Source: Trypanosoma brucei gambiense DAL972
Lineage: Eukaryota; Euglenozoa; Kinetoplastea; Trypanosomatida; Trypanosomatidae
Assembly (NCBI RefSeq): GCF_000210295.1
Contig: NC_026736.1
Coordinates: 620,001 to 684,000 of the forward strand
Direction: 5' to 3'
Length of the DNA stretch: 64,000 nt
Shown one piece after another: positions 1 to 11,000 of the stretch. Every line of letters starts with the position of its first letter. Within the stretch, counting starts at the first letter, position 1. The notes beneath the pieces were generated by a model, which saw only the letters and a program-made list of their open reading frames with translations, made no database searches and was not told where the DNA came from. The position numbers and the translations under genes were made by a program.

Positions 1-2297
1 TAAGAAGGCACAACAGATCCGATATTCTCTTGAGTGGCACTTAGGGAAGGCTGTGAACCGTTACCTCGTGGGGATGCAGCGCTGTTCCTCTTGGACTGCG
101 ACGCAGAAGTGGCACGGCCCTTTGCCGTTCCACCCGATGATAGCCCACTTCCACGCTTAACGGCTACACCTCTCATTTTCGCTGAGGCCGGCAAAGACCC
201 GCTTGCCCTTCGGTCTTTAGAGACGGAGCCACGCTTCCCAGATTCAGGGTCACAAAAATCCTTCGCGGCCTCCCCTCCTTCATCATCAGAAAGAACCACA
301 ACCTCTTCCGTTCGTGCCTTCTCGCCAGCTTGAGGTGAGGGGCTGGGAGAAGTTGTGGTGGCCCCTTCACCTTCCCCTGGAAGGAGCACAACCTTGAAGG
401 GCCCCTTCGTTGTTGACTGGGCCCCCTCACCCCCGCTGGGCTCAGCAGAAGTCCCCGGTTTGTTTCTAGCGACGCTCTTTTCGGGTGGCTGCCTTCTTCC
501 CACCTTTCGCGCAGGCAAGCCACCGCGCCGGGCCTTTGATGGCTGATTACGACCTTGGAAAGGTGAAACTTTGCTCACAGGGGTCCGCGTGCCCGTTTCG
601 CACAGCACCTTGGACACCATTTGCTGCATCGCGCGCTGTTGCTGTAACTGCGATGCATGCTGCATTCGTTGTTGACGCACTTCCTGAGCCGCAATGATAC
701 GCTTAGTCTCTTCAGCGTTCACCCGCTGTTGGTTCATCGTGAAATTGTGCATAGCCTCCGCCGCGGCCTTCTTCTCCCTTTCAAAGGCATCCTTCTGATT
801 CTGCACGAGTTCCGTCCACGCCCGACGCTCGTCACGCAAAATACGTTCGTATTGTTGGTGAACCCGCTGCAGCTCCTCCTTTATTACGTGAGGGGGAGGG
901 ATGGGCCGCGGGGGGGGAATCGGGGGCTCAGGCTGATTAGACATAATTGTGATAACGGGCGGAATCGATCGTTGCGGGCTTCGACGTAGTTGCTGGTGTT
1001 GCTGCTGCTCCGTTCGCTGAACCATCCCTGTGGTATGATGCAGCTCTGGTACTTGCATGGCTTCTGGAACGTACAAATTGAACAGTGGATCGGGACGCGG
1101 TGCCATAAGACGCCTCCGCGCCGCCTCCTGTTGCTCCTTTGAGTGTCTTCGAAGGCTTTCCTCCTGCGCTGCGGATAGTCGCTCGAGCAGTCGGCGCTGG
1201 TCCTGAAGCTCCTCTATCAGTTCCCTGGGTATCGTTGGTAAGGATCCAGCTACAAGCCTCGCCAACTCCTCTACTGACGGCGGCTTCGCCTTCGCGGCAC
1301 GAGGCGGCGGTGACACAACCGGTGGCGCGGCCTCCCCTCGCACCGTGCTGCCCTTTTTCCCAGTAAAAACGGGTATCTCATTTTTAGGACAGTAAATCCG
1401 CTGGGCCTCCTGACAGCGATGGATGCACGCCACAACGTCTGGACAATCTGACTGTACACTATAGTCAAGAAGCCGCATCGCCTCTTTCACACTTTCAGAG
1501 TCGGGAAAGATGTCCCGAAGGTTGTCACTAGATGTACCTCGTTGCTGCGCTTCCAGCAGCAATACGTCGTTGCCCCGTGCAGCCGCAGAACCGTGAAGTA
1601 TCGGCGCCACATAACGGTCCGGATCAAAGTCGGATTCTCCAGCTGAAGACGAGGAGTCCTCAACGCCAGAGCCTGCTTCATGGATGCCTATGATGCTGTG
1701 AGCCTTGCCCACACGACGGCCCTGCCTGTTTTTGATTCTCTCCATACGAAGTTTCAGCCTTCCGAGATCGTCAAGGATAGCCTCCGGGGAATCGTGATCG
1801 GGCGCGTTGCCCAAAGGAGGTGACAAGAGACGAGATGGCGTGAGCACTTCCTTTCCAGTAAGCAACGCCTCATCATCTCCCCGCAGCTTTTCCTCACGCG
1901 CGACCTCCCGCCAAATATCATTTATTCGATAGGTATCTGGATGTATCGTTTGACCCTTCAGCTCTTCCCGTGTGCGGTGAAGAGAATCCTTCCAATGAGA
2001 CTGGAACTCACGTTCGGCCGTCTCGTCGTCCACATCGTCGTGGTCATGGCCTGCTGTGAAACTGCCATCGCCATCAGAAAAGACAAGACCGGCATCAGAC
2101 TGCAAATGCCCATCTGCATCAGCTATCATTTCGAAGCTGTGAAACTCTTGCAGCACCTCACGCCTTGAGGCAGCCGCCGTCTCGGACACCGCGCCACGGA
2201 CGAAACTGGGAACAGTAGTGGCAACACTCGTGGAGGGCCTCATGCGCTTGTAAAGGAGTGTGGGTTTTTCGGTTCGTATGGGAATTGTGAGAGACAT
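1..2297 (-). CDS. Proline-rich coiled-coil protein, 3' end outside window
   Basis: The frame opens with an ATG at 2297 and stays open to the left edge, so about 765 residues are visible and the C-terminus is missing. I do not recognise the family. The N-terminal third is acidic and mixed. A predicted coiled coil rich in Glu, Gln and Arg lies near residues 345-385. It is followed by a proline run near residue 460 and a second Gln/Arg-rich coiled coil near 475-560. The visible end is basic and rich in Ser, Gly and Lys and looks disordered. This build (disorder, coil, proline run) is common in trypanosome cytoskeletal or basal-body proteins, but nothing in the sequence proves that role. It is the most 3' gene of the unit in this window. 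Confidence 0.85.
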   Translation of the reverse strand, partial: MSLTIPIRTEKPTLLYKRMRPSTSVATTVPSFVRGAVSETAAASRREVLQEFHSFEMIADADGHLQSDAGLVFSDGDGSFTAGHDHDDVDDETAEREFQSHWKDSLHRTREELKGQTIHPDTYRINDIWREVAREEKLRGDDEALLTGKEVLTPSRLLSPPLGNAPDHDSPEAILDDLGRLKLRMERIKNRQGRRVGKAHSIIGIHEAGSGVEDSSSSAGESDFDPDRYVAPILHGSAAARGNDVLLLEAQQRGTSSDNLRDIFPDSESVKEAMRLLDYSVQSDCPDVVACIHRCQEAQRIYCPKNEIPVFTGKKGSTVRGEAAPPVVSPPPRAAKAKPPSVEELARLVAGSLPTIPRELIEELQDQRRLLERLSAAQEESLRRHSKEQQEAARRRLMAPRPDPLFNLYVPEAMQVPELHHTTGMVQRTEQQQHQQLRRSPQRSIPPVITIMSNQPEPPIPPPRPIPPPHVIKEELQRVHQQYERILRDERRAWTELVQNQKDAFEREKKAAAEAMHNFTMNQQRVNAEETKRIIAAQEVRQQRMQHASQLQQQRAMQQMVSKVLCETGTRTPVSKVSPFQGRNQPSKARRGGLPARKVGRRQPPEKSVARNKPGTSAEPSGGEGAQSTTKGPFKVVLLPGEGEGATTTSPSPSPQAGEKARTEEVVVLSDDEGGEAAKDFCDPESGKRGSVSKDRRASGSLPASAKMRGVAVKRGSGLSSGGTAKGRATSASQSKRNSAASPRGNGSQPSLSATQENIGSVVPS

Positions 2298-3141
2298 TGC
2301 AGCAAAAAGTTACGGCAACGTTTCCCGGCAGTAACCTTTCCTTGGTTTACTAGTTGTCACCGCCTTATGTTGATAAACAGGGATTGTTTTCCCGCTTGGT
2401 CCCTTACTGTTCACGCTTGCACGTGGCTTCCGTGGAAACTATATGCCAGTGACGGAGGAATGAGCGGTCCGAACAAATTGCAGAAGCCCGTTCACACCAC
2501 TGGGTGCCTTTCCGGCCCCTCTCCTACTCGAAGTTGGCTGATTACAATTTCCTTTCCTCTTTTGTTCATTGTGTTCCAAAACCACATGACGCATGCAGAT
2601 GTGTAAGAATTGACAGATTTGTTGTGGTGTGACAAAAATAAACAAGAAACAGTTATCTGAAAGGAAATTAACGACGTTAGCATGTGGTCCTTGTGAATAA
2701 AAATACAAGAAAAAACTAACAAAGTTATCCTTTTAACCTTAAAAGGGTCAAATCGAAAGCAAGGGCGGGCACACAGCCTGTTTCTTTTTTATTGTGTGTG
2801 GATGCTGCTGGAACCCTTAAACAGAAAAAAAAATAAGCAGAAACAACGAAAAACGCCCCGAGACCCAAATGTGCAGTGGTTCGCTCAACCATTATATTCG
2901 CCTCAGCAGCTGGAGTTTTCACTACAACGCACTCCTTCGCCCCCTGCTAAGGTAAGTGTTAGATTGAAAAGAATAGAGGTGGAGCACCGCTCAAATCGTA
3001 CGGTTTCCATGGCGCTGCGCCACTGGAACGGTACACGAGTAACACACAATCTACCTCCAAAAGTGATGAGGGAAGCTACTGCCATCATTCCGAACGTGAC
3101 ACAGGTGCTTGAGCTCATAGCCCCAGCCACGATCCTCTCCA
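2298..3141. other. Intergenic region, with a leftover open frame
   Basis: This spacer holds the 3' UTR of the gene ending at 3142 and the 5' UTR of the gene starting at 2297. The part from 2600 to 2880 is AT-rich with A-rich tracts that read as pyrimidine tracts on the minus strand. The part from 2900 to 3160 is more balanced in composition and contains an 85-codon minus-strand frame (3160 to 2903) overlapping the end of the preceding gene in another frame. I see no family in that frame and do not call it a gene. Confidence 0.5.
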
Positions 3142-4266
3142 TTAACGATCCAAGAACCATTTTTCCCAGAATGTGCGGGCTGTATCCTCTACTGCCAGTT
3201 CAAAGACTTCAACATGACACTTGTCAGCCTCTTTCTCCAGTGATGTCTCCTTGTGCCGGCGACAAATCGGATCGTTGTATCGCACAATAAAAGTGAGGTC
3301 CTCATTGAACCCAGAAGTGTCAGCTTCACCAGTACTATTTTTGACTCCCACTGTCTCTAGAAGGGGTAGCCGCTCATCTACACGATGCTCCTCCTCCCTG
3401 CATGCCAGCCTGTGCTGCATCCATCGTCCCTGATACACGACAGCTCGGTCAAGATCGAAGTTTCCGTACCGTCGCACCAGGGGATCCAACACCACAGAGA
3501 AAGATTTGGGCGTCTTAACTATGTCATCCAGCTTGAGACAATGCATGAGGAGCCGATTATCTCCTCGAGGGTCAAAGCGAAACCGACCAAATGCATCTCG
3601 CTCCAGCAACAAACATTCCTTCACAAAAGCCTCCACAGGTGCTTCACAGGGGTGAAGTCTTTCACCAGTCACAACGTCTCGAGGAAGGGCCTCAAACCGC
3701 AGCGTCGTATGCTGCAAAAGATGATCCGTACGTACGTCACTCGCAATAAGGGTGCGTAACAGAGCCGCAGCTCCCACCTCTGGGCTACCGCTTATACTCA
3801 TCAACTGCACATAGTAACCACAGATGGCATAGAGCTCATACGCGAGAAGTCGTGACAATGGATCATGCCTTATAGCCGCATAGAGATGGGATTCGGGTTG
3901 TTGCCTTCTCCATGCAAGGTCCATGTCCAGCAGCAGCCGATGCGCTTCCATCTCTGCCTCCTCAAAAAGCGCACGAAGATCCCGCTGCGGTGATTGTCCC
4001 TCAAGCATCCGCTGAAACCCTTCAGCCAGCAACATTCGTGGCAGGGCCGGTAGCGGCACCATCTCCAGTGCGCCCAGCACGCGCTGGATGAGATGTTCCT
4101 GGTGGATGAAGGCGTGCCTGTAGAGAGCGGCGGCTGAACCCGGTCCCTCTACTCGCAACGGAATGACATTCCGAAGGAAACTCCACTCAACTCCTTTAGT
4201 TGTGGTGGCCGCGTAGGGCCCCGCTGCAGCAACAGCAGCCGCTGTGAAGCGGGATGGCGCTGCCGT
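3142..4266 (-). CDS. Unknown protein with no upstream ATG; possible non-AUG start
   Basis: The reading frame ends at 3142 and is open upstream to an in-frame TAG at 4293-4291. There is no ATG anywhere between that stop and codon 4062. The first in-frame ATG at 4062 would give a 306-residue protein and discard about 70 coding-looking codons. An ACG at 4266, with G at -3 and G at +4, would give 374 residues starting with an Ala/Thr/Arg-rich stretch resembling a mitochondrial presequence; I give these coordinates. The first ATG after the likely splice acceptor (4169) is out of frame and stops after six codons. The body is alpha-helical with conserved-looking charged patches, but I recognise no domain. 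A sequencing error or frameshift near the 5' end is the main alternative. Confidence 0.7.
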   Translation of the reverse strand, partial: TAAPSRFTAAAVAAAGPYAATTTKGVEWSFLRNVIPLRVEGPGSAAALYRHAFIHQEHLIQRVLGALEMVPLPALPRMLLAEGFQRMLEGQSPQRDLRALFEEAEMEAHRLLLDMDLAWRRQQPESHLYAAIRHDPLSRLLAYELYAICGYYVQLMSISGSPEVGAAALLRTLIASDVRTDHLLQHTTLRFEALPRDVVTGERLHPCEAPVEAFVKECLLLERDAFGRFRFDPRGDNRLLMHCLKLDDIVKTPKSFSVVLDPLVRRYGNFDLDRAVVYQGRWMQHRLACREEEHRVDERLPLLETVGVKNSTGEADTSGFNEDLTFIVRYNDPICRRHKETSLEKEADKCHVEVFELAVEDTARTFWEKWFLDR

Positions 4267-4792
4267 TGCGGTGACGGGGAACCAACCCCTCTACTAACCT
4301 ATCTAACTAAAGGATAGTGAGTGACTGTGGCACCCGTTTCTTGTTGAAATGAGGAGGTGAGAATAGAAAACGACGAACAAAGGGAAAGGAAACCGTGTGC
4401 TCCGGATTAAGCACCGTCTCCCTTACAACACTCAAAAATGCTCTCATTGGTTAATAATCCGCCAGCTGCATGCGATTACGTGGCACCCAGCGGCACTCGA
4501 TACTTTTGTGTTGCTCTCCCTCCTGCACTCACACATTCTTAAACGCGATTTAATTAACTTCACTATCCCCTCCGGTGGGTCTCCCCTAAGTGGTTCTCTT
4601 CTTTCACCACCATCGAAACACACGTAACTTCTCTTATTCCTGGATCCCGCGTCCATGCAGCCGGACATATCAGAAGCGCATTCTCTCCACAGCAGCTCCT
4701 TTGCTTGAAAACAACACATATGCAGTAAGGTACAGACATAAAGTTAGGCTGTAATGGAACTCACTCTTTATCCTCTTCTATTGGAACTGGGG
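4267..4792. other. Intergenic region
   Basis: A purine-rich block on the plus strand near 4340-4395 is a pyrimidine tract on the transcript strand. It is followed by AG candidates at 4340 and near 4305, which fits a spliced-leader acceptor for the gene downstream. No convincing gene is seen. Confidence 0.5.
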
Positions 4793-7408
4793 TCAACCGC
4801 GTTTTGTGTTTCGTTTGTTCGCCTTCCTACCGCGGCCCTTCACTTTTCGAGGCGCATGCCGCACGTATCCGGGAACCTTCGCTGACGGATCGAGTGGCTT
4901 GTAATTTCGGTTGAAGCGCGACTTGTTGAACTCCTTCGCTGCGGCCTTCTTTCGTGCACGTGCGGAAAGCTCTTTGCCGGACCCTCCCTTGCTTCCACTT
5001 TTTGCTCCAGTGAGCAGCGCACGGTCCTTTGCTCTGCGACTCTTGTCAGGTTCTTCGTTGTCATCATCGTCATCATCACCGCTGTCATCCTTGAAGCGAA
5101 TTGGCACCGAGTTACACGTTCCAGCTGTGCGTCTCGTCACGAGATCTCCAACCACGCGGAATGCCTCGGGATGCTGAATAAGGAAATCCATCAGACTTAC
5201 GCCGAGGACACCGTCGAAACGTGCGTTAAAGCGGAACCACCTGCCGACAAGATTTCCAACATCACCAATGTACATGGGCCGAGGCTTGCGTGGCATCGCC
5301 ATCAGAATTTCTTCCACTGCCTGCTGCTGTAGCTGCTTCACCCTCAGTTCACGATTCATCACTATTGGGAGATCCACCCACGGCAATGAAACTGATTCTC
5401 TTACGACTGATCCAGTGCGTACCGGCAGCATGCGCCGTAGCTCTCGCAACTCGTCTGCGCTCGGGGTTGTCTTTCGAGCGGATAAGGTGGGCTTTTTCTT
5501 TAGAGCTGGTTTACCCTCCTGAAGCAAAAAGCAATTCGAAAGAAAGCTGCGTAGCGGGCCCACATCACTTTGAAGCGTTAATGACCACAAGGTACGCTTC
5601 TCCACGTCCTCCACTGCGAGAGAGTATCCCGCAACAGCATCGTAGAGAAAATGCATAAGAACAACAAGGTACTTTGCAAACGAGGGACCAAGCTTAGTTC
5701 CATAGCGACCCTCTAACCTTAGCACAGCGTCCTTGCGCGCTTTGTCCATTTGTATCAGCGCCTCGGGCCCCTTCAAAGTTTTCTTGACACCCCACGCAGC
5801 GCCCCATGCATCAATAACACCGACGGTTGTATACGGATATAAATAGCAGAGCGTCGCTTGCAGAGCCAGGTTTGGTGCCGAACTGTAGTGATTAAAGTAC
5901 TTTTTCCTCTCGAACTCAGACGGAGGAGGGAATTTACATTCGGTCGCGTCGCCCTCACCGCTCTGTGCGTTATCCTTGAACCCATCGACAGTACTTCCAC
6001 TCTCAGCTGAAGTAGCAGCGGTTGTGTTGCAGTGCTGTGTCCCGTCCTCAGCAACTATCGGCTGAATTAATCCTATTACTCGAGTTAATGCGCGTATAGC
6101 CATGTCCTTCAAGGTAGCGCCCTGGCTCGCCTTAAAGCGAGAAGAATGATCCACAAGCTCACGGAGTACATACGCCAAAACATGGTGCGCATGGGCCACA
6201 CTCGCCGCTCCAAGAGAAGCTAAAAAACTGTTGGCAAGAACCTCCTCGAACGCACTGCGTTCCGTGCTGTAGAGCCGGACGAGATGCTGCAGCGCTCCCC
6301 GAAGGTCGCCTCGCGCAAGGGACGTCGACACGTTGTTGTCGAAGCGAAACAGTCTTGCTTTCTTAGTTTTTTTTTCGTCATCTCCCTTCTCACCCTGATT
6401 GGTGTTTGTGACTCCGGAAGCATCGAATAAGGAATGCAACTGAACGGGAACATGCAATAGTGGTTTCACAAAATGCGTAATCTCCTCCTCCTCCTCGCCC
6501 GGAAGTTCTTCTCTCATCGACTCCCCAGTTTCCCTGCTATACAGAAAAAAAAGGGCACGCATATGCACCGACTGGAATTTACCTGCATCTTTCACACCAG
6601 GAAGCGTGACCAAAAGATTGTTTGGTGTTGAAAACCACGCCGCTGCTGAGCCATCACGCAAATTGCCCACTATTTCCTGCGTCGTTATTACCACTCGCCG
6701 CTCGCCTCCAAAGTAGTTGAAAGGGACTACTTCAGGGCTTGATGCCTCAATAGATTTCACGACAAGCTGCATTAAATGACCAAGACCGCTGCAGCGACAG
6801 GCCCAAGCCATGGCGTGCGCTCCAAGCGCATCGGCGGTTATTACCAGCACCTTCAATGGCTCGCTATCGGCCTCATCCCGCAATTGTGGTTTGTGCAATA
6901 ACTCAGTCACTATATGACTTGCGGCTGCATGTGCAGCTGACCAAAATGCAACTGATCGTTCACTTGAAGCGCCACCAATGATGGCACGGGGGACACCAGG
7001 TAAAAGTTGCGGTTCCACACGTCCCTCATCATCTCCCCTCGGGAGCGGCGTCCACGGTCCTACGACAGGTCTGGCCGGCAGCTTATCGCCCTTTTTATTT
7101 TCCTCCTGCTCCCTCCCGGGAATTTTTTCTCCTTTCCTCTTCTTTTTACGTAACTGCGTTTCATCGCCGTTTGTCGCAGCAGCGCTGTTTCCGTTAGCCG
7201 TATCCCCCTCATTGCCGGTAGTTGCACCACGTGGTTGTTTGGCCCTTACTACCCCACTCTTATGGAAGGTACGGCGGTGCTGAAGCCAGTTCTTTGCGAA
7301 GCATTCCTGACCACAAAAAAAGCCCCGATCGGTAATAAGTTCCGCCTGACATAACGGGCACTGGAAGGATGACGCAGGCTCATTGCAACCGTCACACTGA
7401 CGCTGCAT
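4793..7408 (-). CDS. C6H2 (MYND-like) zinc-finger protein with basic C-terminal tail
   Basis: The 871-residue product begins with a compact zinc finger using C5, C8, C17, C20, C32, C36, H44 and H49. That C6H2 pattern is the one found at the N-terminus of type 1 methionine aminopeptidases, where it helps ribosome contact, and it is related to MYND fingers. No aminopeptidase domain follows. A Lys/Glu-rich linker leads to a long helical region. Near residues 705-764 there is a winged-helix-like stretch. An acidic run of aspartates near 778 precedes a strongly Lys/Arg/Gly-rich tail of about 80 residues. The combination suggests contact with RNA or ribosomes, but this is inference. A pyrimidine tract near 7650-7690 and an AG at 7621 give a 5' UTR of about 210 bases. 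Confidence 0.85.
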   Translation of the reverse strand: MQRQCDGCNEPASSFQCPLCQAELITDRGFFCGQECFAKNWLQHRRTFHKSGVVRAKQPRGATTGNEGDTANGNSAAATNGDETQLRKKKRKGEKIPGREQEENKKGDKLPARPVVGPWTPLPRGDDEGRVEPQLLPGVPRAIIGGASSERSVAFWSAAHAAASHIVTELLHKPQLRDEADSEPLKVLVITADALGAHAMAWACRCSGLGHLMQLVVKSIEASSPEVVPFNYFGGERRVVITTQEIVGNLRDGSAAAWFSTPNNLLVTLPGVKDAGKFQSVHMRALFFLYSRETGESMREELPGEEEEEITHFVKPLLHVPVQLHSLFDASGVTNTNQGEKGDDEKKTKKARLFRFDNNVSTSLARGDLRGALQHLVRLYSTERSAFEEVLANSFLASLGAASVAHAHHVLAYVLRELVDHSSRFKASQGATLKDMAIRALTRVIGLIQPIVAEDGTQHCNTTAATSAESGSTVDGFKDNAQSGEGDATECKFPPPSEFERKKYFNHYSSAPNLALQATLCYLYPYTTVGVIDAWGAAWGVKKTLKGPEALIQMDKARKDAVLRLEGRYGTKLGPSFAKYLVVLMHFLYDAVAGYSLAVEDVEKRTLWSLTLQSDVGPLRSFLSNCFLLQEGKPALKKKPTLSARKTTPSADELRELRRMLPVRTGSVVRESVSLPWVDLPIVMNRELRVKQLQQQAVEEILMAMPRKPRPMYIGDVGNLVGRWFRFNARFDGVLGVSLMDFLIQHPEAFRVVGDLVTRRTAGTCNSVPIRFKDDSGDDDDDDNEEPDKSRRAKDRALLTGAKSGSKGGSGKELSARARKKAAAKEFNKSRFNRNYKPLDPSAKVPGYVRHAPRKVKGRGRKANKRNTKRG

Positions 7409-8040
7409 CTCCGACGACGCGCGAATTTTTTTTTTTATAATTGATTAGTAAACAATACCTTCTCCGGACACCCTGCACTCTTCCGCGTGGCGTGGGATAC
7501 GCTGGAGGCTGAAACCACAGAGCCACGTCCTCTTCCGCTCCTTTTCCACGGTCGTGGAAATTTGGTTAATCTTCAAGTTGAAGCTGCGTATGTAGGTGCT
7601 TCTGCGGCAGCTTAGGGAATCTTACATGCAAAAAGGATCATCGTTATGATAATGATGATGATGAAAAAGGGGAGGAGGGGAGTAGTAGAAAACGGATAGA
7701 AAAAAGTGAATGAGCATTCGTACGTGAGTGATTGAAGGCGAGACAAGGAAGAAAGGATAAACGTGAAGATAGCCAAAGGCTTCTTCACGGTGCTACCATT
7801 CAGATAAATTTCGATACCACTGCCAATAAGTCTTCCAATGAAAAAAATAAAAAAAGATCTTAATAAAAGGCACGACTCCTAGCGACAAATACAAAAGATT
7901 CTTAAATCGATGTGCAAACACACACACATATATATACGTATACACGTATAAAAATGCAAGTTGTTACTCTATAAATTTGTCGCTTTGTGCTTTTTTTATG
8001 ATTATTCTCTATAGTTGCTGAGTGGTAAAAACCGTACCAC
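7409..8040. other. Intergenic region
   Basis: The stretch holds A-rich and GATGAT-type microsatellite sequence near 7645-7665, a purine-rich block at 7660-7690 (a pyrimidine tract on the transcript strand), and TA/CA-rich sequence near 7915-7950. No gene is seen. Confidence 0.5.
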
Positions 8041-11000
8041 TCAGCAGTGATGTTTCGACCTGGGGGAGTACAAAATGTGCGACATGCTTGTATGTGTCGT
8101 AGTGGTCGATAAAAGCCGCTCCTCTGAGTTCGCATCAGGGCTCAACTTCAGCTCACTACTGGAACTTTCGGTTGGTGGTTGGGGAAGATGCTTACCTTTG
8201 GTTATTCTTTTTTTTCCACCTTTCGAAGGCGTCGTGCTCTGGAGCACTGGGCCGCTATGCGACGAAATGAGGAATCCATAACGTTTTGCCGCTTCGAGGT
8301 CTAACTTGTAAAATGCCTCGATATAAGACGGTGTCACGGAACGCGAGCTGTAAAACGAAGATCCACAAGCCTTCTTTGGAGTGCTGGCCACCGAAGCAAC
8401 AGTGCGGTGGCTGGTGGTGCTGGCCCTCCTAACTATCCCCTTTAATGCATCCATGTCCTCCTCATCAAGGGCGGTACCTTCGTTAGTCAGTGCGTTACTG
8501 CTTTCGTCCCTCGACAGTTTGGCATCCCGTAGACTGGATGTGCTGCGATGACAACAGCTCCCCTCTGCTTTAAAACGCCACACCGCATCTCGGCGGCGAA
8601 CGGGTGAAATAATCGTTGCGGCTCCCGACTGGCCACCTACACACCTCCCTTCATGTTTTCTCCCGTAGCGCGCGTCGCTCGGTACTTTGATGGGACCATA
8701 CGGCTGTCGTGGTTCCTCGTAGTCGCTCCACACACCAGGGCCTTCTTCATATGGAACACGCGCCACCTTGATAGCTTTGCGGTCTGATTTGTAATCGCGG
8801 GGGCATCGGGGGTTGATTGGGGCAGGTCGTGACGCACTCACACGATGCTTAGCTCTCGCCTCAGAAAATAACTGCTGCCACACCTTTTCCTCACTCTGGC
8901 GCTTCCATCCGGCCGTTGGTCTCAAGTAGCCTGGTGGAACTTTGGGCCTGTTCACAGCTGGCCGACGTGATGAACCGCGACTCGGGCCCCCCTTACATGA
9001 CCGTTTCTTGTTTCCCGCTTCATCAGTGTTCAACGCCGTGCTGGCGCTGACAGTACTCTCGCCAAATCGGGGGGAAGAGGAACACCCACTACGAAGGGAG
9101 GCCCTGCCCGCTGCCTCGCCCTTGAACCCGCTTCCTATAGTCTCGTCGTGCATTGTTGATAATGAAACATCAGGTATTGTCAAAGTTTCTTGACTTCTAC
9201 TCCTGTGACTCAGCAGTCTTCTGCTTTCCTGTCGTGGCATAGGTGTGGAGGTGGGCGATCGCTCAGCCGATTCAAACGGAGCCTTACTTGATCCCATGAG
9301 ACTCGGTCCCACATTTTTCCCCGCTGCACTGTCACTGTTACTCCCCTTCCCAACGGTCCTCATCGAAAATGGGTCCACATCATCATCCTCGTCGCGAACA
9401 CTTTCAAAAATAAATTCGGTAGTGATAGATCCCACTTCGACTCGGTCATCACTGACTGCGGCGGCATTGCTGTTTCCTTGGCCTCCGTGACCACCGTCCT
9501 CGGCATCATCACTGTCTAAAGAAATTGTCACCGTCGTAACAGACTGGAGGGGAGTGCCCGATACCCCACAATGTACTTTTGCCGCGGTGTCCCCGCGCAC
9601 CTTCACCTCCTCCTCCCCCGCAGACGATAACTCGCCGAAATCTATCTCGGAAAATCCTCTTGACGAGTTGCTATAGATGATATCATCATTGTAGGGACGT
9701 TGCGTCGTCGATCTCAGATCTGGGAAGGGCTCACCAGAGAATTGATTGAAGCAACATGTGGAACCTCCCCTACGGGCCACCGCAGCCTTCAGGGAGCAGG
9801 GGACAATATGTCGGTTCGCTAAAGAAAATGTAGCTTCCGCCTCCTCCACCGGATTTATGGGTCGCTTAAAAATGTCGCGGTTTGTTTTACCACCATCGGC
9901 CCTTGCAGCGTTCGGAACCCTTGACGGCCGTCTGCCAGAACCAGAAAGTGGCGTCTTATCGTTCCTTCTTGCTGTCTTGCAGGACTTCAAGACTGCAGAA
10001 GAACTTCTTCGCCCGCTGTGACCTGCTTTCCGAGGTATCTCACTCACTTGATCCCTTGCAGCGGCAGCAGAACCGCGCAGAGGTGCTGATACGAAAGAGC
10101 CACTCTTATCGACGCGGCTAGTGGAACTACCAGCAACGGGAAACTGTGGTGAGGGTGAGCTCACTTTACTCACTGAACCTGCGGCTTCGGGAAGACTCTT
10201 TGATCGGTCACATCTCACAACAGCTACAGTACCCGTCGATGGTGCACGCACGGTCGCTGTGGTGGTGCCAGTGGAAGTGTTGAAGCTGGTGAAGTTGTTG
10301 TTGGAAGTGCGTGTCAAGGTGTTGGATGTGGGGTCCCACTCGAAGAAGACAACCTCATTGGGCGTGTCCGAATCCGAAAGAGCTCTGTTATTACTCGTGT
10401 TTCTTGAGCACATCGCTGCGCTCAAAGCGGAAGTGAATGCCGAACCATCCTGTGTCGTGGACGCGTGTGATTCCGGTTCCGTCACGAGCGACCGGTCGTA
10501 ACAGCGACTTGGATCCTCCGTCCCGCGAGGGGAAATGTGCGAGTGTTCTCCACAGCTCCCCTTTTGTGCGCCCCTCCTGGGCACTCCAACTCTTCTGTCA
10601 GATCCGCTAGCAACAACACTGGAGGGAATCGCACTGTAGGTGAGATGCAGGGCTGCCCTAGACTGAATTTCCTCTGCTACCAACTTTTCCCGAGCCAAAT
10701 TCTCACACAGTGCAATATCCTTCATCTCAAGTCTGCACCTCCTCCTCTTCGCTTCGCACTCCCGGTACTCAGTTAATGACTTTAGCCCTAAACTGAAAAC
10801 CCTCTGTATTTCTTCGCGTTCGTGACCTTCTGCCTGATACAGCTCAATCTGCCGTACATACCGTTCACTTTCTATAAGTGTTAGAAGACGTTGAGCCCAC
10901 TCCTCCACCCAGTTTAAATGGCCCAATATTCCCATGTTACTCCCTCTATCGCTAATCATGCGCAACTGATTCTTCGCTTCCGATACGATGCTTCTCCTTT

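Noticed and set aside
2796..3290. 164-codon frame on the plus strand across the end of the ATG-less gene.
   Set aside because: It runs against the transcription direction of all 23 genes, begins in an A-rich Lys-rich stretch and lies opposite coding sequence, so it is a shadow frame.
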